From: Verrucomicrobiota bacterium
GTDB lineage: Bacteria > Verrucomicrobiota > Verrucomicrobiia > Limisphaerales > J093
Direction of reading: 5' to 3'
DNA: 38,738 nt
Assembly: GCA_016871715.1 (NCBI GenBank)
Contig: VHCO01000046.1
Span: 1 to 38,738 of the forward strand
The notes below the pieces were generated by a model. That model was not told the origin of the DNA. It did no database searches and saw only the letters and a list, made by a program, of their open reading frames with translations. Made by a program: the position numbers and the translations under genes. Position 1 is the stretch's first letter; the number at the start of each line of letters is the position of its first letter. Below, piece by piece: positions 1-10,801 of this stretch.

Positions 1-1
1 T

Positions 2-214
2 TTGAGGGGGGGGGGGGTGCTGCGGTTACGGATTCGGCATATGACGGACGGGGTGGTGCTGGGATCGAAGGGTTTTGTGGACGGGGTGTGGTTGGCGCAT
101 CGGGAGCGGTTTGGGTCGAGGCGGCGGAGCGGGGCGCGGCCGATACGGGGTGGGGGAACCGCGCTGGCGGGGTTGAGTACGTTGCGGGACTTGCGGGTCG
201 AGGCTATTTCGTAG
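2..214 (+). pseudogene. C-terminal part of a REP-associated tyrosine transposase (RAYT/TnpA_REP-like), 5' end outside window
   Basis: About 70 residues ending in a stop at 214. The segment TDGVVLGSKGFVDGVW, followed by HRERFG, GARPIRG and a final LRDLRVEAIS, matches the usual tail of Y1-type (HUH) REP-associated transposases. The catalytic HUH and Tyr region would lie upstream of the window, so I cannot tell whether the gene is intact or broken. A run of 12 G at 6-17 lies just before the recognisable part and would shift the frame if its length varied. RAYT proteins nick single-stranded DNA and are linked to short palindromic REP repeats. The family call rests on pattern memory of this tail, not on a visible active site. 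Confidence 0.55.
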
Positions 215-653
215 GCGGAAGACCCGCTCTCGGTGAAGCGTCGGGCTGACTTCTATAGTGAGCCTTGCCGCCCAAGTGTATGCCGAGTACCCCCCTTGGC
301 GGCTTGTTAGAGCCGGAGCCGACTGAATTCAGGGGTCAACGGCTGATTTCAGCGGCCACGTCGAGTGGTTGCGGACTGGGCCGAATCGCGGGAGCGCTGC
401 GAGACGTCTGCCCGGTCCGCCAGGAGCCCGCATCGACGCACGGGAGGCGACCCTCGTGTCGTCCGCTGCTGCGAAACTTACTCAGCGGCCCTGTGCCGTG
501 CAGGCGGCGAACAAGCGGCCGTGCCCGGCCAGCAGCCAGCACCTGCTGTAAGGCGCTGGCCGTGTACGTCGTTGGAGGCGGATTCGGGCGCGGCGGCTAA
601 GCCCTTGCGCCAAGATGCGGCGAATCGTATAGGTACGTCCTTGCGGGGCCCCA
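215..653. other. Intergenic stretch without a convincing gene
   Basis: The 439 bases between the transposase tail and the transporter hold several short overlapping open frames on both strands. Their Arg/Pro/Ser-rich translations look like GC-rich noise. The only signal I can support is a promoter-like pair near the right end (605-633). Confidence 0.6.
605..633 (+). promoter_or_regulatory. Possible sigma70-type promoter of the YidE-like transporter
   Basis: TTGCGC at 605-610 and TATAGG at 628-633 are separated by exactly 17 bases. The predicted transcript start falls near 640, giving a leader of roughly 14 bases before the ATG at 654. The -35 match is weak (three of six). Confidence 0.35.
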
Positions 654-2324
654 ATGACCTGGTTGCAGGAGCTTTTTCAGGGTAGGTCGATCGCACAGAC
701 GCTGCTGGTGCTGAGCCTAGTGGCGGCCCTAGGCCATTTCCTGGGCGGTCTCCGCGTTCGTGGCGTGGGCCTGGGTGTGGCTGGGGTGCTCTTCGCCGGG
801 CTTTTGCTGGGCCACTTCGGCCTCGAGATCGACCCGCAGGTGATGGAGTTCGCCCGCGAGTTCGGGCTGATTCTCTTCGTCTACACGATCGGGCTGCAGG
901 TCGGACCAGGCTTCGTCGCGTCGCTACGCCGCCAGGGCCTGCCTCTGAACCTCATGGCCGGGGCCGTCGTGCTCTTGGGCGTGGCCGTGACCGTCGCCGT
1001 GGTTTATCTGGGCGGGATCGACGTGCGCGTGGCCGTCGGTCTCTTCTCGGGGGCGACCACGAACACCCCGGCGCTGGGCGCTGCCCAACAGGCCCTCAAG
1101 AACCTGCCCGGGTTCACGGACGCCGTGGCTAAGCTGCCTGGCCTGGGCTACGCAGTGGCCTATCCTTTCGGTATCTTGGGTATTATCCTGACCATGGGCT
1201 TGATCCGCCTCCTTTTCCGGATCGAGCCACAGAACGAGGTGGCCGCCTTCCTCCGCCAATCCCGGTCCGATGAGCCAAAGGTGATCACCCTGAACATTGT
1301 GGTCCAAAACGCTAACCTCGACGGGTTGACCGTGGCCGAGGTGCCGGGCTTGCGCGATTCGGGGGTCATCATCTCACGCGTGCGTAAGGGCGAGGAGATC
1401 ACTCGCGCCACGGCTGGCACGGTCCTGCACAGCGGCGATGTCATCTTGGCGGTGGGCCCGCCGGACAAGATCCGGGACCTCCAGATCGTGGTCGGCAGCC
1501 CAACGCAGATGGACCTTAAGAGCTTGCCGAGCCGGCTGACGACGCGTCGGGTGGTCATCACCCGTAAGGATGTGTTAGGGATGACCCTGGAAGAACTTGC
1601 GCTGCCTAAAGTCTATGACGTGACCGTCACGCGCGTCAGCCGCGCGGAAATCGAATTCACGCCGCGACCGAGGTTCCGGCTCCAGTTTGCCGATACGGTC
1701 TTGCTGGTGGGTGAACCGGCCGCCATCGATAAGGCTGCTCGCGCCCTCGGGGACTCGCCCAAGCAACTTAATGCGCCACAGATCATGCCCATCTTTGTGG
1801 GCATCGCCCTGGGGGTGATCGTGGGCAGTTGGCCCATCGTGCTGCCGAACGTGCCTTCGCCGGTCAAACTGGGCTTGGCGGGCGGTCCGCTCTTGGTGGC
1901 GATCTTCCTGAGCCGACTCGGTCGGTTGGGTCCCCTGATCTACTACATGCCCCTCAGCGCCAACCACATGCTCCGCGAGGTGGGCATCACCCTCTTCCTC
2001 GCCTGTGTGGGTCTCAAGGCGGGCGACCAGTTCCTGCAGACCCTCACCGACGGTCCCGGCTTGTACTGGATGGGATGCGCCGCGCTCATCACCCTGGTGC
2101 CCCTGCTGATCGTCGGCTTCATTGGCCGGTGGGTGTACCGCCTGAACTTCCTTAGCCTTTGCGGCGTTCTCGCCGGGAGCATGACGGACCCGCCTGCGTT
2201 GGCCTTTGCCAACTCGATCGCCGCCTCCGATGCTCCCTCGATCTCCTACGCCACAGTCTACCCCCTGACCATGCTGCTCCGCGTCCTAGCCGCACAGATG
2301 TTGGTGTTGTTCTTCCTAAGGTAA
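654..2324 (+). CDS. YidE/YbjL-type putative transporter (aspartate-alanine exchanger family)
   Basis: A 556-residue inner-membrane protein with the layout of the AAE family (TC 2.A.81): an N-terminal hydrophobic half (about residues 15-185), a cytosolic middle with two RCK_C/TrkA_C-like regions (about 205-290 and 295-370), and a C-terminal hydrophobic half (about 375-556). The two membrane halves carry the family's related motifs, FSGATTNTPALGAAQQ in the first and AGSMTDPPALAFAN in the second. Length is typical. Characterised members exchange aspartate for alanine, while YidE and YbjL of E. coli have no established substrate, so none is assigned here. The ATG at 654 lacks a clear Shine-Dalgarno sequence. 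It is the first gene on this strand after a 439-base gap and is followed by 479 bases without a gene, so it is probably transcribed alone. Confidence 0.88.
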   Translation: MTWLQELFQGRSIAQTLLVLSLVAALGHFLGGLRVRGVGLGVAGVLFAGLLLGHFGLEIDPQVMEFAREFGLILFVYTIGLQVGPGFVASLRRQGLPLNLMAGAVVLLGVAVTVAVVYLGGIDVRVAVGLFSGATTNTPALGAAQQALKNLPGFTDAVAKLPGLGYAVAYPFGILGIILTMGLIRLLFRIEPQNEVAAFLRQSRSDEPKVITLNIVVQNANLDGLTVAEVPGLRDSGVIISRVRKGEEITRATAGTVLHSGDVILAVGPPDKIRDLQIVVGSPTQMDLKSLPSRLTTRRVVITRKDVLGMTLEELALPKVYDVTVTRVSRAEIEFTPRPRFRLQFADTVLLVGEPAAIDKAARALGDSPKQLNAPQIMPIFVGIALGVIVGSWPIVLPNVPSPVKLGLAGGPLLVAIFLSRLGRLGPLIYYMPLSANHMLREVGITLFLACVGLKAGDQFLQTLTDGPGLYWMGCAALITLVPLLIVGFIGRWVYRLNFLSLCGVLAGSMTDPPALAFANSIAASDAPSISYATVYPLTMLLRVLAAQMLVLFFLR

Positions 2325-2803
2325 CGTTCCGTTATGAGCTCGCCGGATCTCAGACAACAGTCGTGTCAAGTTTAACGAACCTGGCATACTAAGCTAAGGA
2401 CCACCCTCCTAGCAAGGTGGGGCAGGGGGGGGGCTGATAGCGGAACTTCCATTAGGATTCGTGGCGGAAGTCGCCTCTCGATCCTTATTTCAAGCGGGTC
2501 CTGCGCACACTCGGTTGATTCTCTCGTGGGTGCCCACGGTGACTTGTGCTGCCGGCACCTTCGGGGGGGGAGCGCCAAATTCAGAACTTCCGCACCTGGA
2601 GTGCCTTGGCCTTGGCCCTGTGGGGCGGTCCGGGTTAAGCTAGCCGGCCGGGGGGGTGCGGGGGGAGGATCTGGGCGAGCACCTGGGCGGCGAGGAGGGC
2701 TGCACCTGACGTTTATCTGCCATGGTTATAGTAGTTGACACGATTCTTGTGGGCCTCAGCGGGTGGTGGACGATGGCCGACCGGGGTGCCGCGGGGAACT
2801 GGC
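2325..2803. other. Intergenic stretch without a convincing gene
   Basis: This 479-base gap contains G homopolymer runs near 2425, 2563 and 2650 and only short Arg/Gly-rich frames. A 5-bp inverted pair (CCACC at 2401-2405, GGTGG at 2416-2420) could fold but has no T-tract. A perfect TTGACA at 2735-2740 has no -10 hexamer at the right distance. I see no RNA gene. Confidence 0.55.
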
Positions 2804-3427
2804 ATGGGTTTTGGGGTCGCTTACCGGGAGCGAGTGATTCAGATTCCACGCGTGCAACGACTCGGTCTATTTGGCGGTTCCTTCAATCCGGTTCACCTGG
2901 GGCACCTCCTCGTGGCCCGGGCGGCGATGGAGGAGCTGATTCTGGACCGGCTCTTCTTTATTCCTGCGTCGCAGTCGCCCTTCAAGCCGGTGGTGGAACT
3001 GGCGCCTGCGGTGGATCGGCTGCGGTGGTTGCGGTTGGCCTTGGCGGGGTGGACGAGGTGCGAGGTCGACGATCAGGAGATCCGGCGGGGTGGGGTTTCG
3101 TACACGATCGATACGGTGCGGGAGTACGCCCGGCGCTTCCCGCGGGCGTGGCTGGGGTACCTGATTGGGGCCGATCATGTAGCGCAGTTGCCCAAGTGGC
3201 GAGCTGCGGACGAATTGGCGGGGTTGGTCGAGATGGTGGTGATCCCGCGTCCAGGGGAGGCGCTGGGGGGCGTGCCGGCTCCGTTTCGGGCCCGGCAGTT
3301 GCGTGGATTTCCGCTGGGCGTCTCTGCCTCGCAGGTGCGGGAGCGTCTGAAGGCGGGCCAACCGGTGGACGGTTTGGTGCCGGCCGCGGTGGCGGAGGCC
3401 CTCCGCAACAATCGGCTTTATCTCTGA
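2804..3427 (+). CDS. nadD: Nicotinate-nucleotide adenylyltransferase
   Basis: Catalyses transfer of AMP from ATP to nicotinate mononucleotide, giving deamido-NAD in NAD synthesis in the cytoplasm. The nucleotidyltransferase signature GLFGGSFNPVHLGH, with its HxGH, sits close to the N-terminus. The C-terminal SASQVRERL corresponds to the family's ISxSxIR motif. With the ATG at 2804 the protein has 207 residues, normal for NadD. This start has GGGGA six bases upstream. A GTG at 2834, which begins almost at the core domain, is a possible alternative, and the frame is also open upstream to 2735. The gene is followed after 25 bases by rsfS, a pairing common in many bacteria. Confidence 0.93.
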   Translation: MGFGVAYRERVIQIPRVQRLGLFGGSFNPVHLGHLLVARAAMEELILDRLFFIPASQSPFKPVVELAPAVDRLRWLRLALAGWTRCEVDDQEIRRGGVSYTIDTVREYARRFPRAWLGYLIGADHVAQLPKWRAADELAGLVEMVVIPRPGEALGGVPAPFRARQLRGFPLGVSASQVRERLKAGQPVDGLVPAAVAEALRNNRLYL

Positions 3428-3452
3428 GCGGTTTTGCGCCAGGCTACGGCCG

Positions 3453-3872
3453 ATGGAAGCAAGACGACTCGCCCTGCGCTGCCGGGAGTTGGCGGACGAC
3501 AAGAAGGCGGAGAACTTGATCGTGCTCGACGTCCGGAAGCTGTCCTCGGTAACGGACTACTACGTGTTGGCGACGGGCACGAGCGAGCCGCACTTGCGGG
3601 CTATCGTAGATGAGATCACGGAGCGACTGGCCGGCGAACACAGTCTGCGGGCGCGCGCCACGGATGGCAGTCTACGGACCAACTGGGTGGTATTGGATTA
3701 CTTCGATGTGATTGTGCACGTGATGCGAGCGGACGTGCGCGCGCACTACGATTTGGAGGGGCTCTGGGGGGACGCCCCGCGGGTCAGACTGCGGGCGTAC
3801 CGTCAGCGGCGGCTGCCGTCCAGGTCCGGGCGATCGGTCCGGGCTGGGGCTGCGGCTGGGGCCGTGGAGTGA
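3453..3872 (+). CDS. rsfS: Ribosomal silencing factor RsfS (YbeB/Iojap family)
   Basis: A 139-residue protein. RsfS binds ribosomal protein uL14 on the 50S subunit and blocks subunit joining when nutrients are scarce. The family core is clear: [20 protein letters not shown] near residues 19-38, then [27 protein letters not shown] and the [10 protein letters not shown] end. The tail beyond about residue 112 is Arg/Ala-rich and not part of the conserved fold. It lies between nadD (25 bases) and the aldolase gene (1 base), so it is almost certainly cotranscribed with both. Confidence 0.92.
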   Translation: MEARRLALRCRELADDKKAENLIVLDVRKLSSVTDYYVLATGTSEPHLRAIVDEITERLAGEHSLRARATDGSLRTNWVVLDYFDVIVHVMRADVRAHYDLEGLWGDAPRVRLRAYRQRRLPSRSGRSVRAGAAAGAVE

Positions 3873-3873
3873 T

Positions 3874-4887
3874 ATGGCTGCCAAGATCACGGGCATTCTG
3901 ACGCCGCATTTGGTGCCGCTGGACGAGCGGGGGGAGATCCACGAGGCCGAACTGCGGCGGTATGTGGACTGGCTGATCGCGCGGGGTGTGCACGGCCTTT
4001 ATCCCAACGGTTCGACCGGGGAGTTCATCCGGTTCACGCCGGCGGAGCGGCGGTTGATCGTACGGATCGTGTGCGAGCAGGCGGCGGGGCGGGTGCCGGT
4101 GCTGGCGGGTGCGGCCGAGGCCAATGTGCGGGAGACGGTGGCGGCGTGCGAGGCGTATGCCGGGTATGGGGCGCGCGCGGTGGCGATTGTGTCGCCGTTC
4201 TACTACCGGCTCAGTCCGGAGTCGGTTTACAGCTATTTTCACGAGATAGCCCGGCAGAGCCCGATCGACGTGACGCTGTACAACATTCCGATGTTTGCCA
4301 GCCCGATCGATGTGCCGACCATCTGTCGGCTGGCCGAGCACGAGCGGGTGGTGGGGATTAAGGATTCGTCGGGCGACCTGGCGTTTATGATGCGGATGAT
4401 CGCCGCGATTCGGCCGATGCGCCCGGAGTTTTCATTTTTGACGGGCTGGGAAGCGGTGCTGGTGCCCATGCTGTTGGTGGGCGCCGACGGCGGCACGCAC
4501 GCGACGAGCGGGGTGGTGCCGGAGTTGACCCGGCTGATGTACGACCTCACCCTGGGAGGGGACTTCGAGCAAGCGGTCCGGCTGCAATACCGCTTGCTCG
4601 AACTGTTCGACGCGATGCTTTACTCCGCGGATTTCCCGGAAGGATTTCGCGCCGCGGTCGAGCTAAGGGGTTTTGTCCTGGGGCGGAGTCGTCAGCCGTT
4701 GAGTCCCACGCAGCAGGTTCATCGGGACAAGCTGCAAGGTCTGCTGCGGTGCATTTTGGCTGACTTCGGCTACGTTGAGCCGCCGGCAGAGGGCTGTCCA
4801 CCGCGCCAGCCGCGGCCCGAGGCACAGCGGGTGGCGACGATTACGAGCGAAGTGCTGGCGGCCTTGCGCCAACGAGGAGTCGTGTGA
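3874..4887 (+). CDS. Dihydrodipicolinate synthase / N-acetylneuraminate lyase superfamily aldolase
   Basis: A 337-residue class I aldolase of the DapA/NanA superfamily. Visible hallmarks are PNGSTGEF at 44-51, the tyrosine of LYNIP (Tyr136) and the Schiff-base lysine of GIKDSSGD (Lys163). True dihydrodipicolinate synthases carry an Arg soon after the YNxP motif to bind the substrate carboxylate; here the stretch reads MFASPID, so lysine biosynthesis is unlikely and a pyruvate-releasing aldolase on another keto acid is a better guess. About 35 extra residues at the C-terminus exceed the usual length near 300. It starts one base after rsfS, and its stop overlaps the GTG of the microcompartment shell gene, which suggests a functional link with that protein. 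The substrate is unknown. Confidence 0.85.
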   Translation: MAAKITGILTPHLVPLDERGEIHEAELRRYVDWLIARGVHGLYPNGSTGEFIRFTPAERRLIVRIVCEQAAGRVPVLAGAAEANVRETVAACEAYAGYGARAVAIVSPFYYRLSPESVYSYFHEIARQSPIDVTLYNIPMFASPIDVPTICRLAEHERVVGIKDSSGDLAFMMRMIAAIRPMRPEFSFLTGWEAVLVPMLLVGADGGTHATSGVVPELTRLMYDLTLGGDFEQAVRLQYRLLELFDAMLYSADFPEGFRAAVELRGFVLGRSRQPLSPTQQVHRDKLQGLLRCILADFGYVEPPAEGCPPRQPRPEAQRVATITSEVLAALRQRGVV

Positions 4888-5543
4888 CTGGCACGATTGG
4901 GCTGCTGGAGACTCACGGGCTGACGCCGGCCATGGTGGCGATCGACGCCATGAGCAAGGCGGCCTCGATCCGAGTGCTTCAAGTCGAGCTGAACGATCTC
5001 TGCGGTGTGGTGGTGAAGATCGGCGGCCCCACCGCGGCGGTTCAAGCTGCGGTAGCGGCTGGCGAGCGAGCCGCGGCCGCGTGGCAGGGCCGCCCGCTCG
5101 CGACCGTGTTGACACAACTCGACGTGGCCGCGGGGGCGGCCGTTCATGCTGCTCCCGAGTACAACCCGTTGATCGAACAACCCGTGGTTTTCGAGGCGGC
5201 CGCGCCCGGGGACTCACCTCCGGGACTCGGGCCCGGCGTCTCGGTTTCCCTGCATCCTATGAGCTCTGCATCTCCCGCCGCGCTAGGCTTCATTGAAACC
5301 CAAGGGTTCACGGCCGTGTTCGAGGCGATCGATACGGCCTGCAAGGCTGCCCAGGTCGAGGTGGTCGGCAAAGAGAAACTTGGCGGAGGCTATGTGACCG
5401 TGATTGTGGAGGGCGATCTGTCGGCGGTGACCGCCGCCATCGCTGCCGGCCAGGCGAAGGTCGAGGGTCTGGGCAAACTGATCGCCGCTCATGTCATCGC
5501 CCGGCCGAGCGAGCCCGTGCTCCGCTTGTTGCCTAGACTCTAG
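4884..5543 (+). CDS. Tandem-domain bacterial microcompartment shell protein (BMC-T type)
   Basis: The 219 residues contain two BMC domains, about 3-95 and 132-212, joined by a Pro/Gly-rich linker. Domain 2 is textbook: [17 protein letters not shown], a [18 protein letters not shown] strand-loop-strand and HVIARPSE at its end. Domain 1 is more diverged but keeps [23 protein letters not shown] proteins form trimers that look like hexamers and tile the shells of enzyme-filled compartments. By alignment of the two halves, the pore loop of domain 1 reads NDLCG, placing Cys40 at the threefold axis; in PduT a comparable cysteine from each subunit holds a 4Fe-4S cluster. The GTG start overlaps the aldolase stop (GTGA), indicating translational coupling. 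No BMC-H or BMC-P gene is in the window, so this is an orphan or satellite shell gene. Confidence 0.9.
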   Translation: MTGTIGLLETHGLTPAMVAIDAMSKAASIRVLQVELNDLCGVVVKIGGPTAAVQAAVAAGERAAAAWQGRPLATVLTQLDVAAGAAVHAAPEYNPLIEQPVVFEAAAPGDSPPGLGPGVSVSLHPMSSASPAALGFIETQGFTAVFEAIDTACKAAQVEVVGKEKLGGGYVTVIVEGDLSAVTAAIAAGQAKVEGLGKLIAAHVIARPSEPVLRLLPRL

Positions 5544-6569
5544 GTGCGGGAGATGTCGGCGAGGCTCAAGGTGGCGGTGGTGGGCACGGGGGCGCTGGGC
5601 AAGGAGCACGCCCGGGTTTACGCGGTCCTCGCGGCGGCGGGCAAGGTGGATTTTGTGGGGGTGCAGGACGTGGCGACTGCGGCGGCGCAGGCGGTGGGGA
5701 AGCGATACGGGGTACCGGTATTGGGCTCGGTCGCCGAGGTGGCCGCGAGGGCCGACGCGGTGAGCGTGGTGACGCCCACGACGACCCACTATGGGTTGGC
5801 GCGGGAGTTGCTGGCCCGAGGCCGACATGTGTTGGTGGAGAAGCCGATGACGGACCAGGCGGGCGAAGCGGCGGAGCTGGTGCGGTTGGCCCGGGAGCAG
5901 GGTTGTCTGTTGCAGGTTGGACACGTGGAGCGGTTCAACCCGGTTTTTCGGTACTTGCAGGAGGCGGCGCGCGAGCCGCGCTTCATCGAGGGACACCGGC
6001 TCTCGCCTTATCCGGCGCGCAGCACGGACATCGGTGTGGTGTTGGATTTGATGATTCACGATCTGGATGTGGTCTTGGCGTTCGTACGGTCCCCGGTCAC
6101 ACGGGTCGATGCGGTGGGGATTGCGGTGCTTAGCCGGACGGAGGACATCGCCAACGCGCGCCTGCGTTTTGCGAACGGGTGCGTCGCGAACCTGACGGCC
6201 AGCCGGGTCAGCCCGGAGCGGATGCGGAAGATTCGGGTGTTCAGCGGCGGGGCGGCGCCGAGCTATGTGTCGCTCGATTACCGCGCCCAGGAAGGCTATG
6301 TGTACCGGGTGGCGCGGGAGGAGGAGGCGGAGTCGTCGCTATGGAAGAAGCTCTTGGCGGGGAAGGACGCCACGCTGGTGAGTCAGTTCGGGGGCAAACG
6401 GATCGTGCGCGAGCCGGTGCCGATCACGAAGGAGGAGCCGCTCCGGTTGGAGCTGGAGAGTTTCGTCGAGTGCGCCATCGCGCGACAAGCGCCGGTCGTC
6501 AGCGGTGAGGCCGCGCAACGGGCGCTGGACGTGGCGTTCGAGATTATGGCGCAGATTCAGGCTCCGTGA
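5544..6569 (+). CDS. Gfo/Idh/MocA family oxidoreductase, possibly a UDP-GlcNAc 3-dehydrogenase (GnnA-like)
   Basis: A 341-residue NAD(P)-dependent dehydrogenase. An N-terminal Rossmann motif (VAVVGTGALGKEHARVY, from about residue 9) and the EKPMT sequence with its catalytic-region lysine mark the family. GHVERFNP and RLSPYPARSTDIGVVLDLM are typical of the subgroup found beside lpx genes. That subgroup includes GnnA, which oxidises the 3-position of UDP-GlcNAc so that an aminated lipid A precursor can be made. The partner transaminase GnnB is not in the window, so the role is inferred from the lpxB neighbour only. The GTG at 5544 directly follows the shell gene stop; an ATG at 5553 is an alternative. 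The stop overlaps the lpxB GTG by three bases. Confidence 0.8.
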   Translation: MREMSARLKVAVVGTGALGKEHARVYAVLAAAGKVDFVGVQDVATAAAQAVGKRYGVPVLGSVAEVAARADAVSVVTPTTTHYGLARELLARGRHVLVEKPMTDQAGEAAELVRLAREQGCLLQVGHVERFNPVFRYLQEAAREPRFIEGHRLSPYPARSTDIGVVLDLMIHDLDVVLAFVRSPVTRVDAVGIAVLSRTEDIANARLRFANGCVANLTASRVSPERMRKIRVFSGGAAPSYVSLDYRAQEGYVYRVAREEEAESSLWKKLLAGKDATLVSQFGGKRIVREPVPITKEEPLRLELESFVECAIARQAPVVSGEAAQRALDVAFEIMAQIQAP

Positions 6570-7873
6570 GCGCGGCCAGTTTCATGGTGGTGGCGGGCGA
6601 GCCGAGCGGGGATCTGCTCGCGGCGGAGTTGGTGGCGGCCTTGCGCCGGACGCCCGCGCTGGAAGGGCGGCGGTTTGCGCCGCGTTTCTTTGGAGCAGGC
6701 GGCCCGCAGATGGCGGCGGCGGGTGTCGAGTTGGCGTTTGACCTGACGGAGGATGCGGTGGTGGGTTTAGCCGAGGTGCTCCGGCATTACGGGCAGTTGC
6801 GACGCCGGTTCCGGCAGTTGGTGGCGCTGGCCTGCGAGCGGCAACCGGAGGTGATCGTGTGTGTGGATTTCCACGGGTTCAACGGTCGACTGGCGCGCGC
6901 CCTACGCGACCGGCGCGCGGGTCAGGCGGCGGGTTTTCGCAATTGGCGACCGAAGATCGTGCAGTATGTGTCCCCGCAAGTGTGGGCCTCGAGGCCTGGG
7001 CGCGCCTACGGGATGGCGCGGGATCTCGATCGGTTACTTTGCCTGTTCCCGTTCGAGCCGCCGTGGTACGCGCGCCGCGTGCCGAAGCTGCGCGCGGAGT
7101 TTGTGGGGCACCCGATTTGCGAGCGGTATGGGCACGCCGGGCCGGGGGGCACTGGCGCGCCGGCTGCGGCGCCGGACCCGGCGGCGAGGGTCTGGCGGGT
7201 GGTGTTGTTTCCGGGCAGCCGGGAGCGTGAGCTCAAGGCGCACTTGCCGATGCTGTGCGAGGTGGCTGGGGCGATGGCCGCGGCGGTCGACACGATGGTG
7301 TCGGAGACGGGCATGCCGATGCGTGCGCTGCGCTGGACGCTGGTGGTTCCCAACGAGCGCATGGCGGCGTTAGCGGGCCAGATTGCGGCGGCGGCGGCGC
7401 GGCGGATGCACATCGTGGTTCGCCCGGAAGGTCGCGGGGGTGAGCATCGCACGGGGGCTGGGCTTCTGCCTCAGCTCGAGATCCAAGTTGGAGGTCTAGC
7501 GCAAGCGCTGGGTGGAGCGGACTTGGCGATCACCAAGTCCGGAACGATCACTCTGGAGTGCGCTTACTTTGGCGTGCCGGCGGTGGTGTTTTACCGGACG
7601 TCGTGGCCGACCTACCTGGCGGCTAAACAGGTAGCGACAGTCCGGCATTTGGCGATGCCGAACCTGCTCGCGGGCGAGACCGTGTACCCCGAGTTCATCC
7701 AAGGCCGGGCGACGGCCTGGAACATCGAGCGTGCGGCGTGGATGTTGCTGACGGATCCGGAGTGCCGGCAGCAGGTGAAGAACAAGCTGGCGGCGGTCAT
7801 GCGTTGCCTGGGCGGGCCGGGCGCTAGCGAGCGCGCGGCCGCGGCGATTGCCGGTCTGTTGGGTCGAGGCTAG
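6566..7873 (+). CDS. lpxB: Lipid-A-disaccharide synthase
   Basis: Joins UDP-2,3-diacylglucosamine to lipid X, giving the disaccharide core of lipid A at the inner membrane. This family GT19 enzyme shows the opening MVVAGEPSGD, then IVCVDFHGFN, YVSPQVWASRPGRAYGMA and LFPGSRERELKAHLPML. Later come ITKSGTITLECAYFGVPAVV and YRTSWPTY, all in the expected order. At 435 residues it is about 50 longer than the E. coli enzyme; the excess sits in loops around residues 110-125, 190-210 and 290-305 and is Ala/Gly/Pro-rich. It starts on GTG overlapping the previous stop, so translation is coupled. It shows that the organism makes lipopolysaccharide-type lipid A. The downstream neighbour is convergent, and no terminator hairpin is visible in the 15 bases between them. 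Confidence 0.95.
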   Translation: MSAASFMVVAGEPSGDLLAAELVAALRRTPALEGRRFAPRFFGAGGPQMAAAGVELAFDLTEDAVVGLAEVLRHYGQLRRRFRQLVALACERQPEVIVCVDFHGFNGRLARALRDRRAGQAAGFRNWRPKIVQYVSPQVWASRPGRAYGMARDLDRLLCLFPFEPPWYARRVPKLRAEFVGHPICERYGHAGPGGTGAPAAAPDPAARVWRVVLFPGSRERELKAHLPMLCEVAGAMAAAVDTMVSETGMPMRALRWTLVVPNERMAALAGQIAAAAARRMHIVVRPEGRGGEHRTGAGLLPQLEIQVGGLAQALGGADLAITKSGTITLECAYFGVPAVVFYRTSWPTYLAAKQVATVRHLAMPNLLAGETVYPEFIQGRATAWNIERAAWMLLTDPECRQQVKNKLAAVMRCLGGPGASERAAAAIAGLLGRG

Positions 7874-7888
7874 GGGCGCGGGCTCGGC

Positions 7889-10438
<2,550 letters not shown>

Positions 10439-10524
10439 AGTATTCGGTCACGGTTCAGGCGTCCCGGATAGGACGCCCTGGTTCAGACTGGTCCACGTGG
10501 AACCATCTCGGATGCCACCCGCAA

Positions 10525-10551
10525 GTATTGAAACGGTCCGATCTAGTCAAG
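10525..10551 (-). promoter_or_regulatory. Possible promoter of the pyrophosphatase gene
   Basis: Read on the minus strand, TTGACT (10551-10546) is followed after 15 bases by AATACT (10530-10525), about 85 bases upstream of the ATG. The spacer is short. A near-perfect 17-base palindrome at 10490-10506, centred on CCACGTGG, lies between this site and the gene and could be an operator or leader hairpin. Confidence 0.3.
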
Positions 10552-10725
10552 CCCATTATCCGAACAAACTAATCTGAGCAGCCCAATCCGAAAGCTGTAC
10601 TGAGGCTGTCGCGAGGGTGTCCGACAGTCGATGCATCGTTGCAACCAAAAGGGCATGAAGTATTTATGTCACAAGATGAACCGCGAGACCTTCGCCTGCC
10701 CGCTCACCTCGGCCGCCCCATCCCA

Positions 10726-10754
10726 GAAAAGCCGCCCCCAGGGCCGACGGGGGC
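10726..10754 (-). terminator. Possible rho-independent terminator after the GH5-like gene
   Basis: On the minus strand GCCCCC (10754-10749), a nine-base loop and GGGGGC (10739-10734) form a six-pair all-GC stem, followed by GGC and four T. It begins 48 bases after the stop of the hydrolase gene. The T-tract is short and offset by three bases. Confidence 0.4.
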
Positions 10755-10801
10755 AAGTTCGGCGGGCGGCTCGGCGGCTGGGTCCCTCTGGCGTGGGCCG
10801 G

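Larger units (their letters stand above)
10439..10801. other. Intergenic region with promoter and terminator candidates only
   Basis: The 363 bases between hppA and the GH5-like gene are relatively AT-rich around 10510-10690. They hold the hppA promoter candidate, the CCACGTGG palindrome and a terminator-like hairpin listed separately. Small frames at 10631-10857 have no recognisable content. Confidence 0.5.

Noticed and set aside
265..696. Several 60-110 codon frames in the gap before the YidE-like gene
   Set aside because: Overlapping Arg/Pro-rich frames on both strands typical of GC-rich non-coding DNA.
2461..2738. Short frames between the transporter and nadD
   Set aside because: Gly-rich low-complexity translations; no Shine-Dalgarno sequence or conservation pattern.
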